Of a stretch of DNA of 63,189 nt, positions 8,570-17,764 are shown in pieces (the first letter of the stretch is position 1; each line of letters opens with the position of its first letter). The position numbers and the translations under genes were made by a program. The stretch is from positions 1 to 63,189 of the forward strand of contig JABHFS010000019.1 of NCBI GenBank assembly GCA_018672475.1. The letters are read 5' to 3'. The notes beneath the pieces are model-generated. The model was not told the origin of the DNA and did no database searches. It saw only the letters and a program-made list of their open reading frames with translations. The stretch is from Gemmatimonadota bacterium. Its GTDB lineage: Bacteria; Latescibacterota; UBA2968; UBA8231.

Positions 8570-9634
8570 ATGCGCGCAGCTTCAAAACAGTTTCTCGTCG
8601 ATTTGCTGAGTGCACCGGGGCCTTCCGGGTACGAAGGCCCGGTGCGGGCAGTATGGACGGCGGAGGTCGAGCAATATGCTGATCAGGTAGATGTCGACGT
8701 ACACGGCAATGCAATCGGCGTCTATAATAGCAGTGGGAGTCCGCGGGTCATGTTCGCCGGGCATATGGACGAGTTGGGCTTCCAAGTCATCTATATAGAT
8801 GACAGAGGCTATCTATATTTCGATAATGTGGGCGGTTTCGATATGCAGATCGTGCCGGGCCGCAAGGTGCATATACATACCGCGAAGGGGACGGTGTTGG
8901 GGGTGTTGGGCAAAAAACCCATTCATCTTATGGCACCTGCTGAGCGCCGCAAAACACCAGAGAAACACGATCTGTGGATCGATATCGGTGTGGCCGATGG
9001 TGAAGAGGCAAAAAAATTGGTGGCCATCGGTGACCCGGTGACCTATGAACCCAATTACGAAGAGTTGCGCAATGGGTTGGCGGTATCGCGTGGTTTTGAC
9101 AATAAGGCAGGAGCTTGGGTTGTCGCGGAGGCGCTACGGCGGGTGAGTCGGGCCAAGAAGAAGTGCAAAGCGTCGGTGTATTCAGTGGCGACGGTACAGG
9201 AAGAAGTCGGTTTGCGTGGGGCGAAGACGAGTACCTATGGGGTCGACCCGTTGGTCGGCATTGCGGTAGATGTGACTTGGGCGATGGACCACCCGAGCGT
9301 CGACAAACGTCAGGTCGGCGAGTGCAAGCTCGGCGGCGGTCCGGTGATCACGCGCGGGGCCAATGTCAACCCGCTGGTTTTCGAGCGCTTGCTGCAGGTG
9401 GCAAAACGCAAGAAAATCCCGCATCAGATTCAAGCAGAACCAGGGGGTACCGGCACAGACGCCAATGCGATACAGTTGAGTCGGGCTGGTGTGGCGACAG
9501 GTTTACTTAGCGTGCCGCAGCGCTATATGCATACTCCGGTGGAAATTGTGGCCTTGGAGGATTTGGAGCATACCGCGAAGCTATTGGCCGAATTTACCCT
9601 GACCATCGACGACAAGACGAGTTTTATTCCCTAA
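8570..9634 (+). CDS. M42 family metallo-aminopeptidase
   Basis: A 354-residue protein, normal for M42 (glutamyl aminopeptidase/FrvX/YsdC type). All dinuclear metal ligands are visible: His65 and Asp67 in GHMDELGF, bridging Asp177 in GFDNKAGAW, the base and ligand pair Glu211-Glu212 in VQEEVGLRGA, Asp234 in VDVTWAMDHP, and a late His in RYMHTPVE. These cytoplasmic tetrahedral enzymes trim N-terminal residues from peptides. Start chosen behind AGGGGAAA. It sits between a symporter and an enolase-superfamily gene with gaps of 15 and 11 bases, so it belongs to the same transcription unit. Confidence 0.92.
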   Translation: MRAASKQFLVDLLSAPGPSGYEGPVRAVWTAEVEQYADQVDVDVHGNAIGVYNSSGSPRVMFAGHMDELGFQVIYIDDRGYLYFDNVGGFDMQIVPGRKVHIHTAKGTVLGVLGKKPIHLMAPAERRKTPEKHDLWIDIGVADGEEAKKLVAIGDPVTYEPNYEELRNGLAVSRGFDNKAGAWVVAEALRRVSRAKKKCKASVYSVATVQEEVGLRGAKTSTYGVDPLVGIAVDVTWAMDHPSVDKRQVGECKLGGGPVITRGANVNPLVFERLLQVAKRKKIPHQIQAEPGGTGTDANAIQLSRAGVATGLLSVPQRYMHTPVEIVALEDLEHTAKLLAEFTLTIDDKTSFIP

Positions 9635-9645
9635 GGCGAAAAATA

Positions 9646-10755
9646 ATGAAAATAACCAGCGTTGAAATTTGGACAGTCGTAGTGCCGACGATTCCCGGTC
9701 GGGTTCACAGCCCGGAGTGCGTGCCGGAGACGGGGTGGGATCAGGTGCCAAAACATATCCTGCGATTGAATACCGATACGGAATTAATCGGCCTAGGTGA
9801 AGCCGGACGCGGCATGTCTATTGAAGAGGTAAGGGAAGGGGCTCGGCTATTGTTGGGCAAGGACCCGGAGGCGCTGACCTTGCAAAATATATACTCCAAT
9901 AGATTTGATGGCGCGGAAACCTTTCCCGATATCGCCAAAGGACCGGCATATGATGCCTTTGAGATGGCCGTGTTTGACCTGGTCGGCCATGCGCGCCAAT
10001 TACCGGTACACGCGTTGTTGGGTGGTGCGGTGCGCGATCGGGTACGGGCGGATTATTGGATGGGGCAACAGACCCCAGAAGACGGCAAGCGCACGGTCGA
10101 ACGCGCGCTTGAGCACGGTTTCAAAGGCATAAAGATCAAGTGCAAGATCGAGGAGCCGATGGTCGCCCGGCTCGAAGCGATGCGCGAGGTGGCCGGGGTT
10201 GATTTCAAGGTCACCGTCGATCCGAACGAGCGTTTTCGCACGGCCGAGCAAACGATAGAATTAGCTCATCAACTCGAAGCGGTCGGCAATGTCGAGGTCT
10301 TCGAGGATCCGATTCCCAAATCCGACTTGGAAGGCTATATAAAGATCCACGAGGCGATCAACCTACCGGTGGCGATGCATTTGGGGCAGGGGCCTGATAT
10401 TATCCGAGCGGTCAAAGCCGGTGTGGTTGATTGCTTGAATCTCATGGGCAGTCTCGTGGGTTTCCAAAAAAATGCGGCCACGGCCCGGGCCGCGGGTTTG
10501 CGCTGTTGGCACGGCTCGGGTAATGATCTCGGTATTGTCGACACCTCGTATTTGCACGCGGTCGCGGCGGCGCCCAATTGCACGATGGCTTCGGATTTTG
10601 TCGGTAGTTGGACCCGGGAAGACGATCTGATCGTCGAGCCAATAGAATTCGTCGATGGCTATGTGCCGACGCCGATGCGGCCGGGTTTGGGTTGTGCGTT
10701 GGATGAAGCGGCGTTGACGCGGTATTCGCAGGGTCACGAAACGATTTCTGCATGA
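9646..10755 (+). CDS. Enolase-superfamily enzyme (mandelate racemase/muconate lactonizing type)
   Basis: A 369-residue protein with the N-terminal capping domain (MKITSVEIWTVVVP) and a barrel with the expected catalytic elements: KGIKIKCKIE (KxK-type lysines on strand 2), TVDPNERF (first metal Asp), EVFEDPIP (second metal Glu), an acidic residue region near VAMHLGQG, and a late His in CWHGSGNDLG. This arrangement is shared by acid-sugar dehydratases, racemases and cycloisomerases. Given the kinase at 25875 and aldolase at 36563, a sugar-acid dehydratase is my favoured reading, but the subgroup is not certain. Its stop overlaps the next start (ATGA). Confidence 0.85.
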   Translation: MKITSVEIWTVVVPTIPGRVHSPECVPETGWDQVPKHILRLNTDTELIGLGEAGRGMSIEEVREGARLLLGKDPEALTLQNIYSNRFDGAETFPDIAKGPAYDAFEMAVFDLVGHARQLPVHALLGGAVRDRVRADYWMGQQTPEDGKRTVERALEHGFKGIKIKCKIEEPMVARLEAMREVAGVDFKVTVDPNERFRTAEQTIELAHQLEAVGNVEVFEDPIPKSDLEGYIKIHEAINLPVAMHLGQGPDIIRAVKAGVVDCLNLMGSLVGFQKNAATARAAGLRCWHGSGNDLGIVDTSYLHAVAAAPNCTMASDFVGSWTREDDLIVEPIEFVDGYVPTPMRPGLGCALDEAALTRYSQGHETISA

Positions 10756-11477
10756 GCTCGGTCGCCGTTTTTGCCCACCGCGGGGCTTCCGGTTCGCATC
10801 CGGAGAATACGGCGGCCGCCTTCGGCGAGGCGCTGCGGCTCGGAGTCGAGGCTATCGAATTTGACGTGCGCATGAGCGCGGACCGACAGATGATCGTCTG
10901 TCACGACGCGACCGTTGACCGCACGTCCGACGGCAGTGGCGAAATTCGCAAGATGTCGTTGGCGCAAATCAAGGAGTTGGACGCCGGCGGGTGGTTTGGT
11001 GGAGAATTCGCTGGAGAGCGTTTCCTTACCTTGGCCGAGGCGTTAGATTTGCTCAACGGTGATGTGCGATTAAACGTACACGTAAAAGTAGACGACCACG
11101 ACCGTGAGATACTGGCTCCGCTAGTCGCCCGCGAACTGGTGCGGCGGGATTTATACGATCGCGCTTTTCTCGCCGCGGACCAACTGGCGCTGGCTTTGGT
11201 GCGCAGGGTGGATGCGCAGTTGGAAATTTGCAATTTGTCGGTCGAACCCTATAAAAATTACATTCTGCGTTCACGGGCCCTCGAGTGCCGGATTCTGCAG
11301 CCGAGAAACGCCACGACCAATGCGGATTTTGTGGCCGAGGCGCATCGCTACGATATGGCGGTCAATCCGTTTTACGCCGATGCAGAAGAAGAGATGATAC
11401 GTCTGGTTGAATGTGAGGTCGATGGTATTTTGAGCAATGAACCCGCCAAACTACAAGCCGTGCTCGGGTGCCGCTAA
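10752..11477 (+). CDS. Glycerophosphodiester phosphodiesterase family protein (GDPD/UgpQ-like)
   Basis: A 241-residue cytoplasmic-type GDPD without a signal peptide. The signature FAHRGASGSHPENTAAAF supplies the first catalytic His and an Arg-Glu region; EFDVRMSADRQMIVCHD supplies the metal-binding Glu-Asp and the second catalytic His. The C-terminal barrel ends with VECEVDGILSNEPAKL, typical of the family. It hydrolyses glycerophosphodiesters to sn-glycerol-3-phosphate, or related sugar phosphodiesters. It overlaps the enolase-superfamily gene by 4 bases, so it is translationally coupled to it. Bacterial relatives also occur in carbohydrate loci. Confidence 0.88.
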   Translation: MSSVAVFAHRGASGSHPENTAAAFGEALRLGVEAIEFDVRMSADRQMIVCHDATVDRTSDGSGEIRKMSLAQIKELDAGGWFGGEFAGERFLTLAEALDLLNGDVRLNVHVKVDDHDREILAPLVARELVRRDLYDRAFLAADQLALALVRRVDAQLEICNLSVEPYKNYILRSRALECRILQPRNATTNADFVAEAHRYDMAVNPFYADAEEEMIRLVECEVDGILSNEPAKLQAVLGCR

Positions 11478-11514
11478 CGCACTCGGCCGGAGACAATTAT
11501 CACGGAGATATATT

Positions 11515-12042
11515 ATGGCCAAATGGCTGAATACAACAACGACACTTGCCCTGTGCGCCGTGTTTTTAATGACCGCCTGCGGCGACGACGGGAAATCCAC
11601 ACCGATGGCCCCAGACGAGAAAGCCACCGCACAATTGCCGCCTGAGGCCGTTCAGGTTACCGGTTTATTGGTCGCCAGTTTTCAGACGGCTTTTTTCGCA
11701 TCGCTCCTCGCCGATACCACATCGGTGCCGGGGATGAGCGGCTCGGTGGAGGTCATGGGCAATGACTGGGTTTTGCAAGATTTTTCACCTGACGGAATGA
11801 TCGTGCTCAACGGCGCATTGCTCGTCGGTAAGGAGCAATATCCGGTAATTCCGGTGTCTGGCACGATTGAGGTTACCGGATCGCAAGAGAGCACGATGGT
11901 GCTCGATATGGTCGTCAGTGTCGCTGGTAGCGAACTTTCTACTACCGGTACGCTAACCATAGACGGGGTCGAATTTGATATGGCCGCGCTGGTTACTGCA
12001 GCCGCTGCGGCCGCCGCAGCCGCTGCGGCCGCAGGCGGTTGA
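11515..12042 (+). CDS. Lipoprotein with poly-alanine C-terminus, unknown function
   Basis: Starting at 11515 behind GGAG gives 175 residues with a type II signal peptide ending LMTAC, so it is a lipid-anchored envelope protein; an upstream ATG at 11437 lies inside the previous gene. The mature part is Ser/Thr/Val-rich with alternating hydrophobic residues (beta-sandwich-like). It ends in a run of 13 alanines and two glycines encoded by a GC-rich GCN tract (about 11998-12036), which is prone to slippage. No family recognised. It is followed by a second lipoprotein gene and a TonB receptor, so a role on the periplasmic or outer-membrane side of that uptake locus is plausible. Confidence 0.7.
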   Translation: MAKWLNTTTTLALCAVFLMTACGDDGKSTPMAPDEKATAQLPPEAVQVTGLLVASFQTAFFASLLADTTSVPGMSGSVEVMGNDWVLQDFSPDGMIVLNGALLVGKEQYPVIPVSGTIEVTGSQESTMVLDMVVSVAGSELSTTGTLTIDGVEFDMAALVTAAAAAAAAAAAAGG

Positions 12043-12051
12043 TTCTCGGTC

Positions 12052-12564
12052 GTGCGCCTATGGGGCTGCATCGTCTGGTTAGCACTTTGCGCAGGGTGCG
12101 ACCACGGGCTGGAAGCCGAAGCTGTGGGGCAGGTAGGCATCGCGGGGCGGGTGCGTTTTATCGGCGAGTGGCCGGAGGCGGTGGGCCAGGTGGCGGTGGC
12201 GGTCTACCGCGAGCCACCTATGGTCTTGGCCGATTTCTTTAACATTAATGGTTGGGATACTGAAGTGTCGCTCGGGGTCGGGGCCTACGACTATTTTGTG
12301 CCGTTGGACGGAGAAGGGACCTATCAATGGGTCATCGTGGCTTGGCGGCAGCAAGACAGCTTCTGGGATTTCACCTCCTTGTTGGGCTGCTATCATCTTC
12401 CGGGGGCCGACCGTCCGACGTCGGTGGTTATCGGTAAAGGCGAGATTGTTGCGAATATCGATATCGAAGTTGACTTCGCCTTGTTGGCCGGTGAGACGAA
12501 TTCTGTCACTGCTCTGTGTGAGCGTGTTCTGCCCGCTGAGCTCTTTGCCGATCTCGGCGGCTGA
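12052..12564 (+). CDS. Lipoprotein of unknown function upstream of TonB receptor
   Basis: A 170-residue protein from a GTG start with a short type II signal peptide ending LCAGC. The mature region has Ig/transthyretin-like alternation: VGIAGRVRFIGEWPEAV, VAVAVYREPP and GTYQWVIVAWRQQD. A closing GEIVANIDIEVDF strand resembles carboxypeptidase-regulatory-like folds. No named family recognised. Its 3' end overlaps the proposed GTG start of the TonB receptor by 74 bases, so it is cotranscribed and perhaps coupled. It may be a surface-exposed partner of the receptor. Start and function are both uncertain. Confidence 0.6.
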   Translation: MRLWGCIVWLALCAGCDHGLEAEAVGQVGIAGRVRFIGEWPEAVGQVAVAVYREPPMVLADFFNINGWDTEVSLGVGAYDYFVPLDGEGTYQWVIVAWRQQDSFWDFTSLLGCYHLPGADRPTSVVIGKGEIVANIDIEVDFALLAGETNSVTALCERVLPAELFADLGG

Positions 12565-14746
12565 GCTTGCCGTGCAGATTTATGATGCCTCGGACCAAGC
12601 GCCCTTGCCGGGGGCGACGGTGGCGGTATTGGGCACTGGGCTGGGAGGGCATGCCGATGAAAAAGGCTATTGCCGCATCGAAGGTTTGCCAGCGGGGCAT
12701 TACGATCTATTGTGCTCCCATATAGGATACCAGTCGCAAACCTTGCACGAGATTCCGGCGGGTGGGCAAATAAGCGTCGCGCTCGCGACGAATGCCGTTG
12801 AGGTCCCCGAGGTCGTCATATCCGCCGCCCGCCGTTCGCAAGCCTATGCCACAACCCCGATCAGTATTGCCGTCGCCGAAGCGCATCGCATCGCCGAGTA
12901 CAATGCGCTGTCGTTGGTCGAACCTCTACGCCAGGTCGCGGGCGTTAGTCAAGTCGGTGGGCAGCTCAATATCCGCGGTTCGAGCGGTTTTAGTCGGGGC
13001 ACTGGAAGTCGCATCCTGATGCTGGTGGATGGCTTTCCGCTCTTGGCGGCCGATCTGGGGGATATCAAATGGGACGCGATACCCCTGGCCCAGGTCGAAA
13101 GGGTCGAAGTGGTTAAAGGTGCTGGATCGGCGCTTTATGGTACGGGAGCCTTGGGTGGGGTGATTAATGTTATTACCCGTGACCCCGGGCAAGAACGAAG
13201 CACTCGTTATCGCCTTTTGGGCGGCTATTATAGCCAGCCCGCTTATCGCACTTGGCGGTGGTCGGACGGTCCAATGTATCTGAACGGATTTGATCTGAGC
13301 CACAATCGGCGGATTGGCGATACCGGTTTGGCATTGAGCGGCGGCCACAACCGCAGCACGGGCTACCACCAAAACGGCGATGCCCGCCGCTACCATCTCT
13401 ACGCCAAAGCCGTGCATTATTTTTCCCCGACGAGCCATTGGCGGACGATGGCCAATTGGGCGCTCGACGAGCACGGGGTCTTTGTGCAATGGCGCGACCG
13501 CGACACGCCACTGGCTGTGCCCATAGGTGACGGACCCGCCAATACCGCCTCTTGGAAGCTGCACCTCAATTCCGAGTATTATCGCCTGTTTCGCCGCGAT
13601 CTAGGCTATCGGCTCAAGGTCGGATATTATCGCACCGGCTTCGAGAATAACCGAGCGGCGGGCGGCTTGGCTTCTGACGGGCACAAACTTTCCGGTGAGG
13701 GGCAAGTCGACTACGCGGGGTTGCCCGGTTGGATTTGGACGGTGGGGGTAAATGCTACCTCGGACAGGGTGCGTTCGCCCGGCGATTTCCTCGGCGCGCG
13801 CGATTTGTTGAGCCTAGCCGGTTATGCACAGGGCGTACGCGAGATCAATGAGCTTGCCGAATTGACGACTGGGCTGCGCTACGATTGGAATCGGCGCGCC
13901 GCGACCGATGTTTTGACAAGGGGGGTGTGCGGTTCGCTTACGACGACCAGTAAGCGCACCGGAGAGTTTAGTCCCCAGGTCGGTTTTTCGTATCGGCCAT
14001 GGGCGAATAGCGCGATCCGAGCTTCTCTTGGGCGTGGCTTTCGCGCACCAGCGGTTTCGGAGGTTTTTGCGCAAGCCCAAGTATCGGGTCTGCAAGTTTG
14101 TCCTAACCCCGATCTGGGATCCGAACGAGTATGGTCCTACGAAGTCGGGTTCAGGCAAGCCATCGATCATTGGTTGGCATTCGACGGCGCTTTCTTTTGG
14201 AATGACTACGAGGGTTTGATCGAGGGGCGCCCCGACCTTCAGGCCGTTGGGTCCGTGCCGGTCGCCCGCTTTCAGAACCTATCGCGGGCGCGGGTCAGAG
14301 GGGTCGAGGGGGAGGTGCTCTTTGCCTTACCTTACGGCCTCGGGGCGAGAGGGGCTTATACCTTTGTCGATGGGGTTGAGTTTCTTGCGGAGAACGAGGT
14401 CTTGCCTCCTTATTGCCACGGCGATTTCGAATTGGGCGGCAAGGCACCGTTGCCCTATCGCTCGCGCCATGCGGTCAATGCGGGTCTAAAAGCAACACGC
14501 GGGGCATCTGAGGCGATGTTGAATTTTCAGTATCTCAGCGCTTTTGACCGGGTCTCCGGTCTCTTTCCCGAATGCGGGCGCGATCAGGTGCCGATTGTCT
14601 TGGCCAATGCGCGGTTGAGCCGGCGTTTCGGAAGCCTGCATGTCAACTTTCGAATCGACAATATATTTCAATATCACTACGCGACGATTGAGCGTAAAAT
14701 TCGCCCACTGCGTCGCTTTTCCTTGAGTATAGATGGTGAGCTTTAA
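12491..14746 (+). CDS. TonB-dependent outer-membrane receptor with carboxypeptidase-regulatory domain
   Basis: I place the start at GTG 12491, because the upstream part of this frame is an out-of-frame copy of the lipoprotein gene and a good signal peptide begins there (RRILSLLCVSVFCPLSS, cleavage near SAA). The 751-residue product then has a CarboxypepD_reg-like domain (PLPGATVAVLGTGLGG, GYCRIEGLPAGHYDL), a plug with LVEPLRQVAGVSQVGG, LNIRGSSGFSRG, LMLVDGFPLL and VERVEVVKGAGSALYGTGA, and a barrel ending in an aromatic-rich final strand. It imports a large substrate using TonB energy. It overlaps the downstream GHMP kinase gene by 14 bases, which suggests carbohydrate cargo, but this is inference. 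Confidence 0.88.
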   Translation: MRRILSLLCVSVFCPLSSLPISAAELAVQIYDASDQAPLPGATVAVLGTGLGGHADEKGYCRIEGLPAGHYDLLCSHIGYQSQTLHEIPAGGQISVALATNAVEVPEVVISAARRSQAYATTPISIAVAEAHRIAEYNALSLVEPLRQVAGVSQVGGQLNIRGSSGFSRGTGSRILMLVDGFPLLAADLGDIKWDAIPLAQVERVEVVKGAGSALYGTGALGGVINVITRDPGQERSTRYRLLGGYYSQPAYRTWRWSDGPMYLNGFDLSHNRRIGDTGLALSGGHNRSTGYHQNGDARRYHLYAKAVHYFSPTSHWRTMANWALDEHGVFVQWRDRDTPLAVPIGDGPANTASWKLHLNSEYYRLFRRDLGYRLKVGYYRTGFENNRAAGGLASDGHKLSGEGQVDYAGLPGWIWTVGVNATSDRVRSPGDFLGARDLLSLAGYAQGVREINELAELTTGLRYDWNRRAATDVLTRGVCGSLTTTSKRTGEFSPQVGFSYRPWANSAIRASLGRGFRAPAVSEVFAQAQVSGLQVCPNPDLGSERVWSYEVGFRQAIDHWLAFDGAFFWNDYEGLIEGRPDLQAVGSVPVARFQNLSRARVRGVEGEVLFALPYGLGARGAYTFVDGVEFLAENEVLPPYCHGDFELGGKAPLPYRSRHAVNAGLKATRGASEAMLNFQYLSAFDRVSGLFPECGRDQVPIVLANARLSRRFGSLHVNFRIDNIFQYHYATIERKIRPLRRFSLSIDGEL

Positions 14747-16463
14747 ACAAAAATATACAGCGAGTTTAACCCAGTGGCGATCAGCCGTCGATACAGGGCA
14801 TTACGACGGTGAGTTTGAGCGAATTTACGGGGTGGACGAGGTCGCGACTTGGCGGGTGAATTATCTCGAAGCTCTCGCGAGTTTTGCAGAGTGCTATGGC
14901 GGGGAAGGCCAGTTGCTTATCGCGCGCTGTCCCGGCCAGATGAATGTCATGGGCATGCACGTCGACTACGGGGGCATGCCTTCGGTGCGTTTGGCCGTGC
15001 GAGGGGCGGATACGTTGGTTGTGGCTAGGCCGAGTGAGAACAGTATGACAGTGCGGCTGTCGAGCCTTTTGCGTTGCCCGGGGGAGTCGGAGGGGCGCTT
15101 TGCGCCGATTGAGCTCGATTTGGCTAGCTTATTGCCCCGTGAACGGGTCGACGACCGGCAGGCGCTAATGGACTACGCTGGCAAGGTTTGTCGGCAGCGT
15201 CTCGAAAAGACCGGCAGTGCGTTGGCTGATGACTGGTCGGTATTGGTCGGAGGGCAGTTGGTCTATCTTGAAAGCTATTTTCGCGATAGAATTTCTTTGC
15301 GCGGATTCGACGGTTTGGTGTGGAGCAGTGTTTCGCCGAGCGGGGGGATGAGTTCGTCTTCGGCGCTGGTCGTGGCGACGGCGGTTGCGGCGATGGGGGT
15401 GAATGGCCTGGTGCCAGGGCGGGATATGTCCGAGGAGGATTTGGTCGACGGTCTAGGCACGTCGGAATGGATTCGCGGCACGCGCGGCGGCACCGCTGAT
15501 CACGGGGGGATGGTTTTGGGGCGCCGTGGCAAATTGGTCAGCGTCGGCGTCTTTCCCGCCTGTGCGCAGGGTGAGGCGGTGTTGCCCGACGATTATGCGG
15601 CGTTGGTGCTCGACAGCGGAATCGTGCGCGAATACGACGAGGCGGTCAAGGAAGAAACGGTTATCGCCTATCCCCTCGGCGCTTTTATTACTCGTGAGTT
15701 CATTTTACCGCGCTTGCAGGGCACACCCTTATTTACGGGCTTGGTCGAAGATTTTGCCGATCGCATTGTTTATATCCGAGACATCACCTGCGAAAATCTG
15801 GGAATTTCCCTGCCGGCTTTATATCAGGTGTTGGCAGCAATGCCGCAACGGACCACTCTCGCAGAATTGGCGGCCGCAGCGGAGGCTGCCGGGGTGAGTG
15901 ACCGTTTTGAGGAAATGTACCAACGTGAGGTGGCGGGCAAATTTCAACTTTTGCTTGAGGACACGACTTTGTTTATCCGTCGGCGATGCGTTTATGGTTT
16001 AGCCGAACAGGATCGAGTGGGCGGAATGCTCGACTATCTCAACGAGGGCGATACCAGCACTGCGCTGGAGTTGATCCGTCTATCGCATGACGGTGACCTC
16101 GATCTAGAAATCGAGGACCAAGTGTTAGCCGAATTAGGTGAACGTGCAGAGCGCGGCGACGCGCGTGCGCAATTGCGTTTTTTACCGGGAGGGTATGGCC
16201 GGATGACACCGGCTTATGACCGGCTTGTGCGGGTGGTTAACGAATTTTTGGATGCGGCCGGCTCCGAAGCGGGATCGGTGCAGCGGCTTGGTGCGGGGTG
16301 GGGTGGGAATATTGGTGGCCTGGTACGTCGCGCGTTTGTCGAAGGCGATCAGCGCGAACGGTTTCAGCAGATGTTGCGGGCTGAGTTTGGTGGTGAGCCA
16401 GAGTTGACTGTAGCGGTGCCCGGTGAGGGTGCTGGATTACTCGTTGGACCGGAGGGAGAGTAG
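14733..16463 (+). CDS. GHMP-family kinase, galactokinase-like, unusually long
   Basis: A 576-residue protein, well above the usual 380-400 of galactokinase. Three GHMP motifs are visible: RCPGQMNVMGMHVDYGG at 65-81 (corresponding to galactokinase R-PGR-N-GEH-DY, with the Glu of GEH replaced by Met75), the ATP loop SPSGGMSSSSALVV at 201-214, and the C-terminal GAGWGGNIGGL. GTRGGTADHGGMVLG also fits. The extra length lies mainly in the middle and at the N-terminus. It probably phosphorylates a sugar or sugar derivative in the cytoplasm. Overlap with the TonB receptor upstream and a class III CoA-transferase one base downstream suggests one operon. Galactose itself is not proven. Confidence 0.82.
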   Translation: MVSFKQKYTASLTQWRSAVDTGHYDGEFERIYGVDEVATWRVNYLEALASFAECYGGEGQLLIARCPGQMNVMGMHVDYGGMPSVRLAVRGADTLVVARPSENSMTVRLSSLLRCPGESEGRFAPIELDLASLLPRERVDDRQALMDYAGKVCRQRLEKTGSALADDWSVLVGGQLVYLESYFRDRISLRGFDGLVWSSVSPSGGMSSSSALVVATAVAAMGVNGLVPGRDMSEEDLVDGLGTSEWIRGTRGGTADHGGMVLGRRGKLVSVGVFPACAQGEAVLPDDYAALVLDSGIVREYDEAVKEETVIAYPLGAFITREFILPRLQGTPLFTGLVEDFADRIVYIRDITCENLGISLPALYQVLAAMPQRTTLAELAAAAEAAGVSDRFEEMYQREVAGKFQLLLEDTTLFIRRRCVYGLAEQDRVGGMLDYLNEGDTSTALELIRLSHDGDLDLEIEDQVLAELGERAERGDARAQLRFLPGGYGRMTPAYDRLVRVVNEFLDAAGSEAGSVQRLGAGWGGNIGGLVRRAFVEGDQRERFQQMLRAEFGGEPELTVAVPGEGAGLLVGPEGE

Positions 16464-16464
16464 T

Positions 16465-17652
16465 ATGGACAGCCTACTTGCAGGGGTGCGGATTCTCGAT
16501 TTGACGCGTGTACTGGCAGGGCCCTATGCCTCGATGGTGCTGGCCGATCTAGGTGCGGAAGTGATTAAAGTCGAGTTGCCTGGTAGTGGCGACGAGTCGC
16601 GTGGTTATGGACCCTTTCAAAATGGCGAGAGCGCTTATTTTACCAGCGTAAACAGGGGTAAAAAGAGCGTGACGATCGATCTGCGGCAGGAACGGGGGCG
16701 GGATCTGGCGTTGGGGTTGGCCGAGACTTGTGATGTGCTGGTCGAGAATTTTCGTCCGGGCAGTATGGATCGTTTCGGTTTGGGCTATGAGACGGTACAC
16801 GCGAAATGCCCGCAACTGGTATACGCGTCAATCTCTGGCTTCGGCCAAACCGGACCCTATGCGCAACGCCCCGCCTACGACGTATTGATCCAGGCGATGG
16901 GCGGTCTCGCCAGTATTACGGGCGAGCCTAATAGCTCCCCGGTCAGGGTGGGTTCGTCGATTGCCGATTTAAGCGCCGCGCTCTTCGGGGCTGTGGGTAT
17001 TCTGGCGGCATTGCAGCGGGCGAGCCGTACTGGCGAGGGGCAGCAAATTGATATTTCGATGCTCGATTGCCAGGTCGCACTACTGGAGAACGCGTTGGCC
17101 CGTTATGCGGTATCGGGGGAAGTGCCGCAGCCCCTCGGCTCGCGACATCCGGCCATTACCCCATTTCAATTCTTCGTCGCGAGTGATGGCCATATCGTCC
17201 TTGCCGCGGGCAATGACGGTCTATGGCGTAAATTGTGTACGGCCTTGGGTTTACTCGATCTTATCGAAGACCCGCGATTCGCCGACAATGCACTACGCAC
17301 CGAAAATCATGCAGAGTTAGAACCTTTGTTGGCCGAGGTGTTGGCGGGCAAAACCGTAGCCGAATGGTGTGAGATGCTCGTACAAGTAGGGGTGCCCAGC
17401 GGACCGCTGTACGACGTCGGCCAGGTTTTTAACGACCAGCAAATCGCGGCGCGGGAAATGATCGTGGAGATTGACCACCCCATTGCGGGGCGACAGGCGA
17501 TGCCCAATTCGCCGCTAAAATTCTCGCAGACCCCGATTCAGTTGCAGACCCCGGCACCGCTTTTGGGGCAGCATACCGAGGAGGTTTTGCGCGATATGCT
17601 GGATCTGGGGGCAGATGAAATTACAGAGTTGCGTGCAGATGGGGTGATATGA
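16465..17652 (+). CDS. CaiB/BaiF class III CoA-transferase
   Basis: Start at 16465 behind GGAGGGAGAG, one base after the kinase stop; this gives 395 residues, the normal length. N-terminal LAGVRILDLTRVLAGPYAS and DLGAEVIKVELPGSGDESR are the family signature, and QRPAYDVLIQAMGGLASITG contains the catalytic aspartate that forms the acyl-enzyme anhydride. The C-terminal LLGQHTEEVL is also standard. It moves CoA between carboxylic acids in the cytoplasm. Pairing with a sugar-kinase-like enzyme and a TonB receptor is unusual and leaves the substrate open. Confidence 0.92.
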   Translation: MDSLLAGVRILDLTRVLAGPYASMVLADLGAEVIKVELPGSGDESRGYGPFQNGESAYFTSVNRGKKSVTIDLRQERGRDLALGLAETCDVLVENFRPGSMDRFGLGYETVHAKCPQLVYASISGFGQTGPYAQRPAYDVLIQAMGGLASITGEPNSSPVRVGSSIADLSAALFGAVGILAALQRASRTGEGQQIDISMLDCQVALLENALARYAVSGEVPQPLGSRHPAITPFQFFVASDGHIVLAAGNDGLWRKLCTALGLLDLIEDPRFADNALRTENHAELEPLLAEVLAGKTVAEWCEMLVQVGVPSGPLYDVGQVFNDQQIAAREMIVEIDHPIAGRQAMPNSPLKFSQTPIQLQTPAPLLGQHTEEVLRDMLDLGADEITELRADGVI

Positions 17653-17764
17653 GGATGGGCCGTCAATTCGATGGTGATGCGTGCAGCAGGCCAATAAAAA
17701 CTTCTGCGACGCCTTGGAGAATGACCGGTGGGGTGGTGATGCAGCAATCTAAGGGCATGCAATT

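Noticed and set aside
12926..13564. A minus-strand ORF inside the TonB receptor
   Set aside because: Antisense shadow; the plus-strand receptor motifs are conserved.
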